DNA from: Fibrobacterota bacterium
Lineage (GTDB): Bacteria > Fibrobacterota > Chitinivibrionia > Chitinivibrionales > Chitinispirillaceae
Reading direction: 5' to 3'
Assembly: GCA_023459055.1 (NCBI GenBank)
Contig: JAEWVR010000015.1
Span: 212,041 to 276,040 of the forward strand
DNA: 64,000 nt
Shown here piece by piece: positions 1 to 9,697 of the stretch. Numbering within the stretch: the stretch's first letter is position 1; every line of letters starts with the position of its first letter. Made by a program: the position numbers and the translations under genes. The notes below the pieces were generated by a model. That model was not told where the DNA came from and did no database searches. It was given only the letters and a program-made list of their open reading frames with translations.

Positions 1-3000
1 CTTATGACTTGCAAGACCAAGCTGCTCATACACTTCAATGTTATCGGGAACGAAAGTCTGAGCTTTTTGTAATGCAATTATTGCATCATCGTACTTTTCC
101 AGTCTGTTGAAACAAATTCCCATTTTGATCCAGCAATCAAAATCATCCGGAATAAGCTCAAGTCGTTTCGAAAATGCTTCAATCGCACCATTACAATCAC
201 CAAGATCCATTCTTGCCCGGGCAAGTTGTTTCCAGGTATCCGGGCGCAACGGGTCAAGCGAAGATGTCATTTCAAACGCCTGTACTGCTTCTGTATAGAA
301 ACCGCCAGTATAATAAGCCATGCCCATCTGGTACCAGATGTCAATATCGGCGTGGCTTAGTTCGGCAGCTTTTACAAAAGACACAATGGCATCATCAATT
401 TTCCCGGCCTGCATACAGGCAAGTCCTTTTCTGTAAAGAGCATCATATGATTCCGGTTCAAGGTTTACTGCTTTTGAATAACATTCGATAGCATCGGTAA
501 AGCGCTGGAGTGCCATATACATATCACCAAGCTGAATCCAGATAAATGATTTTTCAGGTTCTATCGTTCCTGCTTTTTCAAATGCCTCTGCAGCATCTGC
601 AAAATTTTCCTTAATCGCGTATGCAAGACCCATATCATACCATGAACCCTGTATTGATGGATTGATAGTAACTGCCTGTCTGAATGCATTAATGGATTCA
701 TCATACCTGTCCTGTGCAAAATATGCTTTACCAATCAGATTCCAGATTTCAGGATTCTGATGATCGAGTAATGATGCTTTTTCAAATGCAGAAATTGCTT
801 CTGTAAATTTACCAAGCGCAAAATATGAATTTCCAAGAGTCATCCACGGTTCAAGATCACTCTGTATATATGCAACACTTTTCTGGCCAGCATCAACAGC
901 CTTCTCAAAAAGTTGTGCATCGTAGAATACTTTTGCCAGTTTACTCCACAATCGGGAATTTTCATTGTCAAGCTCAATTGCCTTCTCAAATGCCTCTGCG
1001 GCCTCATTGTATTGTTTTTTTCTGTAGAGTTCATCACCAAGTCCGATAAGTGCTTCCGACATTTGCGGTTTGGTTTCCAGAGCTTTTCTGAACGCATCAA
1101 TAGCATCATCAGTTTTTGATAGTGCAACACTTGAATTACCAATGATATTCCAGGCGACTGCATTTTGAGGTTCAGATTCAACAACTTTTCTGAGAGCCTT
1201 TACTGCTTCCTCGTATTTTCCTAATTTGTTAAGTACTGTTCCATATTCGAACCAGAGAATAGGACTTTCCGGACCCTTTTCGATTGCCTTAATGAAAGCA
1301 TCTTCAGCCTGAGAGAACCGTGATAATGCAGTGTTTCCAAGCCCGAGGTTATACCATGCGTCCTGGTTGTCAGGATTAATCTTTACCGCCTTATCGAGTA
1401 CTGCTACAGCAAGGTCATAACGATTCAGGGAAATTTGTGTAACACCAGTTAAATAGAGTGGAACAAAGCTGCTGCTTACAGCACTGGATGCCAATGTAAA
1501 GGCCTCAATTGCATTATCCTGTTTTGAGATTATATTGAACGAGAGGCCACATTGCATGAAGAGATCAAAATAAGAAGATGCATCATTCGCGGATTCTTTG
1601 CAAAGTTCCAAGCCTGTTTTAAAGTATCCAAGCGCTTTTTCAAGATCTCCGGATCGTAGTTCAATTTCACCTTTTTTACGGAAAATGAGCGATTGCTGGA
1701 ACGGAGTCATCACTTTTACGCATTTTTCGAGACACTCAATAAGTGACACTTCAACTTCGTCAACAGGAACTCTGTTTACGACAAGTGATTCATCACGATA
1801 AGAGAGACCTTCATGAAAAAGACTTAAAAGTTTGTCTTGATCACTTGTTAAAAGCTGCTGGAATTCACCAATTCTCCAGATTGTCTGATGTATGAGATTT
1901 GGATTATAATATAAAAGTTCAAGATAAAAAGTAGATAAATGGTTAAACGAATTATCTGGAGACAACCAGATTGAAGAACCGATAAGATTAAGAAATGCAT
2001 TTGAAAATCGGGTTGAACGATATCGGATTGTACAATCAGGTATTTCCTTCTCGAAAGAATGTATCATCTCTTTTGATAGCAGTGTCCCGCAAACCTTACT
2101 ATGCGCATTAAAAAGAGTCGTAAAACTATTTGCCTTTGATGTAACATCTTTAATCAGCATCTCACGGATAAGCATGCGGATGACCGTGTGTAACGTACCA
2201 TGAGAGAAAAAGACTGTATGCTTTCGTAAATCAGTCAGTGCCGATGCTACTTCAGCCTGACTGACATCCCAGAGTGTTGCCAGAATTGACTCATCGTATT
2301 GGTCAATAATCGCGAGTGTTATTAGTCTGTACCGGATTTGTTCATCTTTACAGAAAGAATTAAAGCGATCAAGAATTTCCTGAAGCACTTCGTGCGCATT
2401 CCATGGTTCATGACGAATATTAGATGTTAAAGTATTACATGAATAACCATTTTTAATGTTTGTGATAATGTCAATCACTGCCATGGGAATGCCGGCTGTG
2501 TATTGTTCTATCTGATTCAAATCAGTATCAGTTAATTCTGCATGAAGTTGCGTGGAAATGGCTTTGATATCACTGGTTGTCAACGTATTGTCTGTAAAAT
2601 CAAACGTATAGATGAGCTCTTCATTGAAATCGTTTCTGAAAAAACGGGAAAAATGACCGCAACCTGATACTAGTGTCATTATGGTATTACGCTGTTCGTA
2701 CAATCGTGAGATTAGCTCTTTACGGACCCAGAGTTCAAGATCGGCAGGAATAAATTCATAACTATCAAACACCAGCAGTGTGGGTATATCAACCGATGCA
2801 TCAATAAAACCTTTAATGAAATAATCAGTTTTAAATTTATCTGCATTTACAAAATAATCGTAATCCTGACGGGTTAGTTTTTTCTGAAGCCAATTGGAGT
2901 AGTGTTCTGATGAAACAAGTTTGTCTGTTTCATTCAATGATGAAATTGATGAAAAATGGTCAGGAATCCAGTCTTCTCTTTTTATCAATTCTATCTGGGA

Positions 3001-3417
3001 TTTGATTTTCGCATATTTTTCAGTAAATTCGCGATATCGCACAAAATACTGAACAATAACAGATTCATTGCGTATCTGTTCATATATTATGTCAATTAAT
3101 TCCACCGGTGTAGAAGGTACTGACGGGGAATGAGAAAAAATTGATTCGCAATCAATAATAAGTGACGATACCGTTTTTCTGAGATCTGTGCCAATTTCGT
3201 TAATAATCGAAAGGCATTGGGAAATAGTAGATGTTTTGCCTAGACCGTTCTCTCCCTGAAATATCACTATTTGTGGTGATGATAGCTCCTGATCCCGGGA
3301 TTGTTTACTAAAAGATAGAAATGACCTGTTATCTTTACTGCCTTCGGCAATTCGAAGAAAAAACTCACGAAAGAATTTCTTTAACAACAACCTTCCAGCC
3401 CATATTTCATGCGCCAT
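1..3417 (-). CDS. P-loop NTPase with long TPR array (3' end outside window)
   Basis: The gene starts at ATG 3415-3417 behind a GGAG/AGGG ribosome site and stays open to the left edge, giving at least 1139 residues. Residues 55-63 are a Walker A loop (GENGLGKTS) and about 209-222 a Walker B-like stretch (IPTLLVFDS), so the first ~450 residues look like a STAND/AAA-type ATPase. From about residue 580 to the edge there are roughly 17 tandem tetratricopeptide repeats of 34 residues with the usual W/Y..LG..A....F..A pattern. Known proteins of this build are signalling or scaffold ATPases that bind partners through the TPRs. No effector domain is visible in the part present, so the function is open. 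It is divergent from polA across a 433-bp gap. Confidence 0.9.
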   Translation of the reverse strand, partial: MAHEIWAGRLLLKKFFREFFLRIAEGSKDNRSFLSFSKQSRDQELSSPQIVIFQGENGLGKTSTISQCLSIINEIGTDLRKTVSSLIIDCESIFSHSPSVPSTPVELIDIIYEQIRNESVIVQYFVRYREFTEKYAKIKSQIELIKREDWIPDHFSSISSLNETDKLVSSEHYSNWLQKKLTRQDYDYFVNADKFKTDYFIKGFIDASVDIPTLLVFDSYEFIPADLELWVRKELISRLYEQRNTIMTLVSGCGHFSRFFRNDFNEELIYTFDFTDNTLTTSDIKAISTQLHAELTDTDLNQIEQYTAGIPMAVIDIITNIKNGYSCNTLTSNIRHEPWNAHEVLQEILDRFNSFCKDEQIRYRLITLAIIDQYDESILATLWDVSQAEVASALTDLRKHTVFFSHGTLHTVIRMLIREMLIKDVTSKANSFTTLFNAHSKVCGTLLSKEMIHSFEKEIPDCTIRYRSTRFSNAFLNLIGSSIWLSPDNSFNHLSTFYLELLYYNPNLIHQTIWRIGEFQQLLTSDQDKLLSLFHEGLSYRDESLVVNRVPVDEVEVSLIECLEKCVKVMTPFQQSLIFRKKGEIELRSGDLEKALGYFKTGLELCKESANDASSYFDLFMQCGLSFNIISKQDNAIEAFTLASSAVSSSFVPLYLTGVTQISLNRYDLAVAVLDKAVKINPDNQDAWYNLGLGNTALSRFSQAEDAFIKAIEKGPESPILWFEYGTVLNKLGKYEEAVKALRKVVESEPQNAVAWNIIGNSSVALSKTDDAIDAFRKALETKPQMSEALIGLGDELYRKKQYNEAAEAFEKAIELDNENSRLWSKLAKVFYDAQLFEKAVDAGQKSVAYIQSDLEPWMTLGNSYFALGKFTEAISAFEKASLLDHQNPEIWNLIGKAYFAQDRYDESINAFRQAVTINPSIQGSWYDMGLAYAIKENFADAAEAFEKAGTIEPEKSFIWIQLGDMYMALQRFTDAIECYSKAVNLEPESYDALYRKGLACMQAGKIDDAIVSFVKAAELSHADIDIWYQMGMAYYTGGFYTEAVQAFEMTSSLDPLRPDTWKQLARARMDLGDCNGAIEAFSKRLELIPDDFDCWIKMGICFNRLEKYDDAIIALQKAQTFVPDNIEVYEQLGLASHK

Positions 3418-3850
3418 ATTTTTCCCTTACTCCTGGTTCTGCATCAACCGGACAAAACTATAATAATGATAATATAATTTACTCTCATTACATTAATAGA
3501 TCTATAACTATTTTTATTTTTTGTAATAAACGTATATATCCAACCAATGTAATACCATAGGGTTATATGATATTTTGAAAATTGATGACTTGTATGGTCT
3601 ATTTGGCCATTGTTTGTATGTGGTTGAAAATAAATAAGATAAACACAGATCTTGCTTATGGATACAAATTAGATCGCAAATATGTGCTATAAATCTCACC
3701 GAAAAGTTATTTTGTGATTATCGCTGGTTCAGAGGTGATCCTGGATAAACCATGTTTGTTCAGAGAATCAAAGCCTTTTGCCTGCTGAGTATCCACAAAA
3801 TAAAACAGCCGGGAATCAGCATAATTCAGAGTTGAAATACAAAGGAAAAT
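3418..3850. other. Intergenic region between divergent genes
   Basis: This AT-rich gap must hold promoters for the TPR-NTPase (minus) and polA (plus). I see no convincing gene, repeat or RNA in it; the open frames it contains lack ribosome sites. Confidence 0.5.
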
Positions 3851-6523
3851 ATGGACGATAAAAAACTTTACATAATTGATGGACATGCGCTTATTTACAG
3901 AGCTTATTATGCACTTGCTAAAAATCCGCTTACAAATTCGAACGGTATTCCTACCGGGGCTATATATGGTTTTATAAATTATCTGATAAGGCTGATTGAG
4001 ATCTACAAATGCCCATATCTTACCGTTGTACTTGATAGCAGTGTTAAAACATTTCGTCATGAGATGTATGAACAATACAAGGCGAACCGTGATGAAATGC
4101 CGGATGAACTGAAGGTACAGATTCCACTTATAAAAGACGTTGTCAATGCATTCAATATTCCAATAATTCGTCAGGATGGTCTCGAAGCGGATGATTTGAT
4201 AGCAACACTCACAAAAAGAGCTGTTGATAACGGATTTGATGTGTTTCTTGTTACGAAAGACAAGGATCTGATGCAGTTGATCGGGCCACATGTAAAAATG
4301 CTTGCGCCGGATGGAACAGGCGTTTTACAACTGTTTGATGAAAAAGATGTGGTTGATAAATTGGGTGTGCCACCTGAGAAAGTACTGGATTATTTATCAC
4401 TAATAGGAGATTCTTCAGACAATATTCCAGGTGTTCCCGGTGTCGGGCCAAAAACAGCAATAAAAATTCTCGAAACAGCAGGATCTGTGAATGCGATTCT
4501 TGAAAATCCTGATGTCATTGGAAATGTAAAGCTTATACAGAAAATAAAGGATAATATCGATAAATTACGTATCAGTAAAGAGCTTGTAACACTTTTTTAT
4601 GATGCAGAACTTCCCTGCACACTTGATGATCTTAAACGGACTACCCCTGATAGAACTAAAAGCATGGCTTTTTTCAAGGAGTATGAGCTGCATTCATTTA
4701 TGAAAAATCCTCTTTTTGGCAAGCAGGAAACTATAACTGTTTCGAAAACAATCGTAAGCGATATGAAGGATATACCTGCAGCAATTAACCGGATCACTTC
4801 CGAACAACGTTTATGCTTCATGCTGATTACTGATGATCTTATTCCGCGGGCTTGTGATCCGATAGGTATTGTAATTGCATTCAGTGAATCAGAAACGCTG
4901 TATATTCCTGTAAAAAATCAAAACGGGTCTGAAGAGAGCAGCGTTCTTGATATGTTTAGGCCGGTTTTTGAAAATCCGGCGATCCGCAAAACAGGGTACA
5001 ATCTAAAAGCAGAGTATCAGGTACTCAAAAATGCAGGTATTTTGCTTGACGGAATATCGTTTGACATAATGGTGGCAGCCTATGTTATTGATCCGGGTAA
5101 GCGTGCTTTTGATATTGACTCTCTTATGACTGAATGGCTGGGAAATCAGCGTATAATGTCTGCAGATATTGATAAAAGCAGAAAAGAAAAAACGCTTGCC
5201 GGTGTCACTGTCGAAAGCATATCTGTATATGCATGTCAAACTGCCGCAGCATTGTTTCAACTTGCAGCAAAACTCTCACAAGCGCTTGATGAAATGAATG
5301 GAAGAAAACTGTATAATGAAATCGAGATTCCGTTAATAACTGTACTTGCAGAGATTGAATGGTATGGCATGCTTATTGACACAAAACTACTGAAAGAATT
5401 TTCCAGGGATTATACATCAACATTAAATTCAATCGCGGTATCAGTGTATGAAATGGCAGGGGAGGAGTTTAACCTGAATTCACCAAAGCAGATTGGTGAG
5501 GTTCTATTTGACAAACTCGGACTTCCTGGGGCAAAAAAAACAAAAAGCGGAACGCACTCAACAAGTTTTGAGATCCTTGAAAATCTTGCGGAAAAATTTC
5601 CCGTTGTTCAAAAAATACTCGATTACAGAGAGATACAAAAACTCCTGTCAACATATATCGATGCTTTACCGCAACAGATACTTGAAAAGACCGGACGCGT
5701 TCATTCATCGTTTAATCAGACTGTTGCCGCAACTGGCAGATTGTCAAGCACAAATCCCAATCTTCAGAATATACCTATTCGTACTGACGCCGGACGAAGA
5801 ATCAGAGAAGCATTTATCGCTAAAGATGATTCACTTCTTGTCAGCGTAGATTATTCACAGATTGAGTTGAGAATTCTCGCTCATTTGTCAAATGACCCGT
5901 TTCTTATTGACGCATTTAACCAAGATCAGGATATTCATACTCAGACGGCATCAGCGATATTCGGTACATTTCCTGAGATGGTAACTCCCGACATGCGCCG
6001 TACTGCAAAGACTATTAACTTCGGGCTGATGTATGGAATGGGTCCTATGAATTTATCACGACAGCTCGGAATCTCATTTGGGGAAGCACGGGATTTTATT
6101 ACCAGATATTTTGCCCAGTTTCCGACAATTAAAAAATTCATGGAATCAACGATCGAATTTGCACGTGTTCATGGGTATACAGAAACCCTTTTTGGTCGTC
6201 GGCGATATCATCCCGAAATAAACATTAAAAACAAAATTGTACGTGAAGCTGCAGAGCGAACGGCGATCAACACTCCTGTACAGGGGACTGCTGCTGACAT
6301 AATGAAAATTGCCATGATCAATATACAGAACGAAATAAAACCATTCTGCCCGGCGGCAAAGATGATACTGCAGGTGCATGATGAACTTGTGTTTGAAGTA
6401 CCAGCTGATCATGCGGAAAAATTTCGCCTGTGGGTTATAGGAAAAATGAGCAGTGCATGCAGCTTGCATGTTCCGCTTAAGGTTGAAGGTGGCTGTGCAC
6501 ACAACTGGAGTAATGCACATTGA
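3851..6523 (+). CDS. polA: DNA polymerase I
   Basis: This 890-residue family A DNA polymerase fills gaps in repair and removes Okazaki primers. Residues 1-290 are the 5'-3' exonuclease, with EADDLI, VTKDKDLMQL and GDSSDNIPGVPGVGPKTA blocks. About 300-480 is the 3'-5' exonuclease fold. The polymerase domain follows with motif A (VDYSQIELRILAHLS, near 665), motif B (RRTAKTINFGLMYG, near 716) and motif C (QVHDELVF, near 841). The proofreading site looks dead: the DxE motif is replaced by ITDD, the NLKxD motif reads NLKAEY and the YxxxD motif reads YACQTA, as in Taq-type enzymes. The ATG follows an AAGGAAA site. It ends 14 bp from a convergent gene. Confidence 0.97.
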   Translation: MDDKKLYIIDGHALIYRAYYALAKNPLTNSNGIPTGAIYGFINYLIRLIEIYKCPYLTVVLDSSVKTFRHEMYEQYKANRDEMPDELKVQIPLIKDVVNAFNIPIIRQDGLEADDLIATLTKRAVDNGFDVFLVTKDKDLMQLIGPHVKMLAPDGTGVLQLFDEKDVVDKLGVPPEKVLDYLSLIGDSSDNIPGVPGVGPKTAIKILETAGSVNAILENPDVIGNVKLIQKIKDNIDKLRISKELVTLFYDAELPCTLDDLKRTTPDRTKSMAFFKEYELHSFMKNPLFGKQETITVSKTIVSDMKDIPAAINRITSEQRLCFMLITDDLIPRACDPIGIVIAFSESETLYIPVKNQNGSEESSVLDMFRPVFENPAIRKTGYNLKAEYQVLKNAGILLDGISFDIMVAAYVIDPGKRAFDIDSLMTEWLGNQRIMSADIDKSRKEKTLAGVTVESISVYACQTAAALFQLAAKLSQALDEMNGRKLYNEIEIPLITVLAEIEWYGMLIDTKLLKEFSRDYTSTLNSIAVSVYEMAGEEFNLNSPKQIGEVLFDKLGLPGAKKTKSGTHSTSFEILENLAEKFPVVQKILDYREIQKLLSTYIDALPQQILEKTGRVHSSFNQTVAATGRLSSTNPNLQNIPIRTDAGRRIREAFIAKDDSLLVSVDYSQIELRILAHLSNDPFLIDAFNQDQDIHTQTASAIFGTFPEMVTPDMRRTAKTINFGLMYGMGPMNLSRQLGISFGEARDFITRYFAQFPTIKKFMESTIEFARVHGYTETLFGRRRYHPEINIKNKIVREAAERTAINTPVQGTAADIMKIAMINIQNEIKPFCPAAKMILQVHDELVFEVPADHAEKFRLWVIGKMSSACSLHVPLKVEGGCAHNWSNAH

Positions 6524-6537
6524 AACAATGAGAATGA

Positions 6538-7032
6538 TTAAGGAATAATTTTATCAAAACAATCGATAACTGTTTTCAGGTAGATGACAATCATTCCCAT
6601 GTTGTCATCACTAAGTTCAATGCCACGATCGGGTTCCTCATCAAGTTTTGAAATGATAAAACGCAGAAGTTCCGGTTGATGATATTTCGACATGATTCTT
6701 TCAACTGTATCCAGAAACTCAGATTCAGATTCACCAGCGAGGTATTCAAGCATCTGAATGTTTCTATTTTCATAACTGTCAAGATCATTCCCTGTAATCA
6801 CTGCTATATCGCTATAGATTCCATTAAGTATCTGCCAGATCATTACACCCATGAAAAGCAGCGCTTCGCGTTCCTGTTCAGAAAGGATATCATGACCAGT
6901 CGCCATCAGGTAGGTCAGCAGAAATGGTTGTTTTTGGCCAAGATCATGCACCAATGCAGGAATCACATCCGGATCAAGATCCTCCATTGAGTTCCAGCTG
7001 GTATCAATTGTCTCTATATCTAAATTTATCAC
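6538..7032 (-). CDS. Hypothetical acidic protein
   Basis: A 164-residue protein I do not recognise. It starts at GTG 7030-7032, chosen because AAGGA lies five bases upstream and no ATG fits. The sequence is acidic and predicted mostly helical, without a signal peptide or membrane segment and without known catalytic motifs. It is convergent with polA and stands alone. The length, ribosome site and coding-like composition support a real gene; the role is unknown. Confidence 0.7.
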   Translation of the reverse strand: MINLDIETIDTSWNSMEDLDPDVIPALVHDLGQKQPFLLTYLMATGHDILSEQEREALLFMGVMIWQILNGIYSDIAVITGNDLDSYENRNIQMLEYLAGESESEFLDTVERIMSKYHQPELLRFIISKLDEEPDRGIELSDDNMGMIVIYLKTVIDCFDKIIP

Positions 7033-7162
7033 ACTATTCCTTTTTTAACCACGACATGTTCCACTTTTGAGGCCTGGTCAGCACATAAAAGCAGTATTAT
7101 GTATTACCTTTAAAATACATGTTAACTTTTACACCATGCAAACGCATTAATCAGGACTTTTA

Positions 7163-7387
7163 ATGAGCGACTCAGGAGCCAATTCGGGTAAGGAGAAAAG
7201 CAGCATTGTAGTATTCTTAGTGCTATTTTCCTGCTATATAGTTACTGTAATGACTTGGGGTATATTATCATTTATAACAATCGGTCACACTACTAAACTA
7301 TTGCGATTTAACGCTGAAATATATATTTATAAAGAAAACAGACAAAAAGGATTCGCATTCGTATGGGAATTAACCTGTGTAAATTGA
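7163..7387 (+). CDS. Possible small membrane protein
   Basis: A 74-codon frame with one strong hydrophobic segment at residues 16-40 (VVFLVLFSCYIVTVMTWG). A weak CAGGA-like site precedes the ATG. Its last 25 bases overlap the start of the acetyltransferase gene downstream. The membrane segment argues for a real gene, but the overlap and lack of a recognisable family leave it doubtful. Confidence 0.3.
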   Translation: MSDSGANSGKEKSSIVVFLVLFSCYIVTVMTWGILSFITIGHTTKLLRFNAEIYIYKENRQKGFAFVWELTCVN

Positions 7388-7875
7388 CAGCGTGTGATAT
7401 TGATGAATCATATGAACTTATCTCAAATGTAACGCTTGCCATGCGAAGTGCCGGAATTAATCAGTGGGATTCAATCTATCCTGATAAGGAAATAATAGAG
7501 TACGATATAAAAGGTGGAAATGCATATGGTTATTTTTGTAATTCCTTACTTGCGGGATATATTGCTTTAAATGATGAATATCCACCTGAGTACGATTCAA
7601 TTGCATGGAATTACAAAGGTAAAACGCTGATTGTACACAGGCTTGCAGTTGCAGAAGAGCATCAGCGTGAGGGTATAGGCACAATTCTGATGAACTTTGC
7701 GATTTCGTATGCAAAGGAAAACATGTATGATACCATCCGGCTTGATGCATATGCTGTCAATACCTCCTCAAATGCACTTTATTCTAAACTGGGATTTCGA
7801 AAAACCGGGGAAATCAACTTTCGAACCGGCCTTTTTTATTGTTATGAGATAGAGGTAAAGGAGTACAGGTTGTAA
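7363..7875 (+). CDS. GNAT family N-acetyltransferase
   Basis: A 170-residue single-domain GNAT acetyltransferase, transferring acetyl from acetyl-CoA to an amine. The core motif A is visible as VHRLAVAEEHQREGIGTILM (about residues 85-105), containing the QxxGIG pyrophosphate-binding loop, followed by the beta5 strand and the NALYSKLGFRKTGE motif B. The substrate cannot be read from the sequence. The ATG at 7363 is preceded by AAAAGGA 11 bases upstream. Its TAA overlaps the next ATG by one base (TAATG), so the two acetyltransferase genes are probably translated together. Confidence 0.85.
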   Translation: MGINLCKLTACDIDESYELISNVTLAMRSAGINQWDSIYPDKEIIEYDIKGGNAYGYFCNSLLAGYIALNDEYPPEYDSIAWNYKGKTLIVHRLAVAEEHQREGIGTILMNFAISYAKENMYDTIRLDAYAVNTSSNALYSKLGFRKTGEINFRTGLFYCYEIEVKEYRL

Positions 7876-8324
7876 TGAGTTTTACGTTTACTGTTATTGA
7901 CAAATATAAACTGGATAAAATTCAAGAGTTATGGGAAAAACTAAATGAGTTACATTTGAAGGATTCTTTTCATTTTAAGGAACATTACAAGTCATTCACA
8001 TTTAAAGAGCGTTGTCTTAAATTTATGGCTGTTCCCGATGACAAACTGCGAATTGAAACTATTCAGGACAGTGATTTGTGTATAGGTTATTGTATCGCAT
8101 CTATAACTGATACTGTTGGAGAAATCGATTCCATATATGTAGAATCTGCTTTCAGAAAGTATGGACTCGGAAGTTGTCTTGTTGATAATAGTATACAATG
8201 GCTCAAGAATAATCATTGTCAAAAGATAATGGTCAGTGTTGCTGCCGGACATGAATCGGTATTTGAATTCTATCAAAAGTTTAATTTCTATCCTCGAGTG
8301 ACTTATTTACAATTAAAAGAATAA
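7875..8324 (+). CDS. GNAT family N-acetyltransferase
   Basis: A 149-residue GNAT acetyltransferase, translationally coupled to the previous gene. Motif A is IDSIYVESAFRKYGLGSCLV with RKYGLG as the CoA-binding loop, followed by KIMVSVAAGHESVFEFYQKFNFYPR, the typical C-terminal beta5-alpha4 segment. The pair is probably an operon of two different GNATs rather than a duplication, since they share little beyond the motifs. The acceptor substrate is unknown. Confidence 0.8.
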   Translation: MSFTFTVIDKYKLDKIQELWEKLNELHLKDSFHFKEHYKSFTFKERCLKFMAVPDDKLRIETIQDSDLCIGYCIASITDTVGEIDSIYVESAFRKYGLGSCLVDNSIQWLKNNHCQKIMVSVAAGHESVFEFYQKFNFYPRVTYLQLKE

Positions 8325-8401
8325 CCCAACTTCCCAGCAGGAAAAGAAATGAAATTGAAGTATTATTACTTTGATTACAGGTGATATTAAATTAATGTAA
8401 T

Positions 8402-8438
8402 AAAAAAAATGCAGGTACATAATAAAAAATGTACCTGC
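8402..8438 (-). terminator. Rho-independent terminator of etfBA
   Basis: A perfect 10-bp stem (GCAGGTACAT at 8411-8420 with its complement at 8429-8438) around an 8-base A-rich loop. Read on the minus strand it is followed by a run of eight T, so it closes the etfB-etfA transcript 46 bases after etfA stops. Confidence 0.85.
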
Positions 8439-8483
8439 AAATTTTCCTGTCTTGTCAGTCGTAACTCGTAATGAGTCGAAACC

Positions 8484-9683
8484 TTACTTACCGGAACGTT
8501 CCCTGAATGCTTTTGTCAATGCAGGTACGATTTCGTTAAGGTCTCCGACAATACCAAGGTTTGCAATCTGAAAAATATCCGCATTCGGATCTTTATTAAT
8601 TGCAATGATAAAATCTGATGACTGCATTCCGGCCATGTGCTGAACAGAACCGCTGATACCGCATGCAATATAGAGTTTTGGACAGACTGTTTTTCCTGTT
8701 TGTCCGACCTGGTGCGAATAGGGGATCCAGCCGTTGTCAACTGCTGCACGGCTTGCACCAACAGCACCGCCCAGAACCTCTGCAAGTTCGCGAAGCATCG
8801 CAAACTTTTCTGCACTACCCATACCGCGTCCGCCCGATACAACGATATCTGCTTCAGTGATATTGATTGTTGATTCGATATCCTTGATAATATCGATAAT
8901 TTTTGTACGTTCAAACGGAAGCACTTTGTCAATATTATGAATGACAACCTCACCGGTTCTGCTTTCGTTTTTTACTGCAGCTTTCATAACCTTGTGACGC
9001 ACTGTTGCCATCTGCGGTCTGTGATGCGGGCAGATGATTGTTGCCATAAGGTTACCACCGAACGCCGGGCGTGTTCCAAGGAGAAGCTTTTTCTCTGTGT
9101 CAATATCGAGTTTCGTACAGTCGGCAACAAGACCGCCATACACACGTGCGGCAACTTTAGGAATAAATGAACGGCCGACTGCAGTTGCACCGGCAAGTAC
9201 AATTGATGGTTTCTCTTTGTTGATAAAATCGGAAACAATCTGGCAATAGGTGTCATCCTGGAAATGTTCAAGACTTTCTCCGTTGACATAGAATACTTTG
9301 TCAACACCATATTTTACAAGCTCTTCAGCCTGTTTCTGCATGTTGTGACCCGGGAAAATCGCATACAGCTTTTCGCCGAGCTGATCTGCAAGCTTACGGC
9401 CTTCACCGATCATCTCGTATGATACACCATTGATCACACCTTCACGCTGTTCAACAAAAACGGCAATGTTTTTATACTGGCTGATATCAACACCGCTGCT
9501 TGATTCTTTTTCAATGGTAATTGCCTGATATTTTTTACATGCCTCAACGCATGCAGCACACAGAGTGCATTTTGACATATCAATAACAGCTTTTTTGTCA
9601 ATAATCTGAATTGCACTGACAGCGCAGGAGCGCACGCAGAGGCTGCACCCGATACATTTTTCAAGACTTACTTTAATACCCAT
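8484..9683 (-). CDS. etfA: Electron transfer flavoprotein subunit alpha with N-terminal ferredoxin domain
   Basis: A 399-residue EtfA. Residues 1-60 hold two 4Fe-4S ferredoxin motifs (CIGCSLCVRSC and CTLCAACVEAC). The EtfA N-terminal domain follows, and the C-terminal FAD domain is clear from VVSGGRGMG, GASRAAVDNGW, YSHQVGQTGKTV and INKDPNADIF. With EtfB it forms a heterodimer carrying electrons between an acyl-CoA-type dehydrogenase or oxidoreductase and other carriers. The extra ferredoxin domain is typical of anaerobes and suggests coupling to ferredoxin or electron bifurcation, which is inference. An AGGGGGTGAG ribosome site precedes the ATG, 14 bp after etfB. Confidence 0.95.
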   Translation of the reverse strand: MGIKVSLEKCIGCSLCVRSCAVSAIQIIDKKAVIDMSKCTLCAACVEACKKYQAITIEKESSSGVDISQYKNIAVFVEQREGVINGVSYEMIGEGRKLADQLGEKLYAIFPGHNMQKQAEELVKYGVDKVFYVNGESLEHFQDDTYCQIVSDFINKEKPSIVLAGATAVGRSFIPKVAARVYGGLVADCTKLDIDTEKKLLLGTRPAFGGNLMATIICPHHRPQMATVRHKVMKAAVKNESRTGEVVIHNIDKVLPFERTKIIDIIKDIESTINITEADIVVSGGRGMGSAEKFAMLRELAEVLGGAVGASRAAVDNGWIPYSHQVGQTGKTVCPKLYIACGISGSVQHMAGMQSSDFIIAINKDPNADIFQIANLGIVGDLNEIVPALTKAFRERSGK

Positions 9684-9697
9684 GAGTGCTCACCCCC

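Noticed and set aside
840..1184. Frames on either strand inside the TPR region
   Set aside because: They are shadows of the repeats; only the frame from 3417 shows TPR periodicity throughout.
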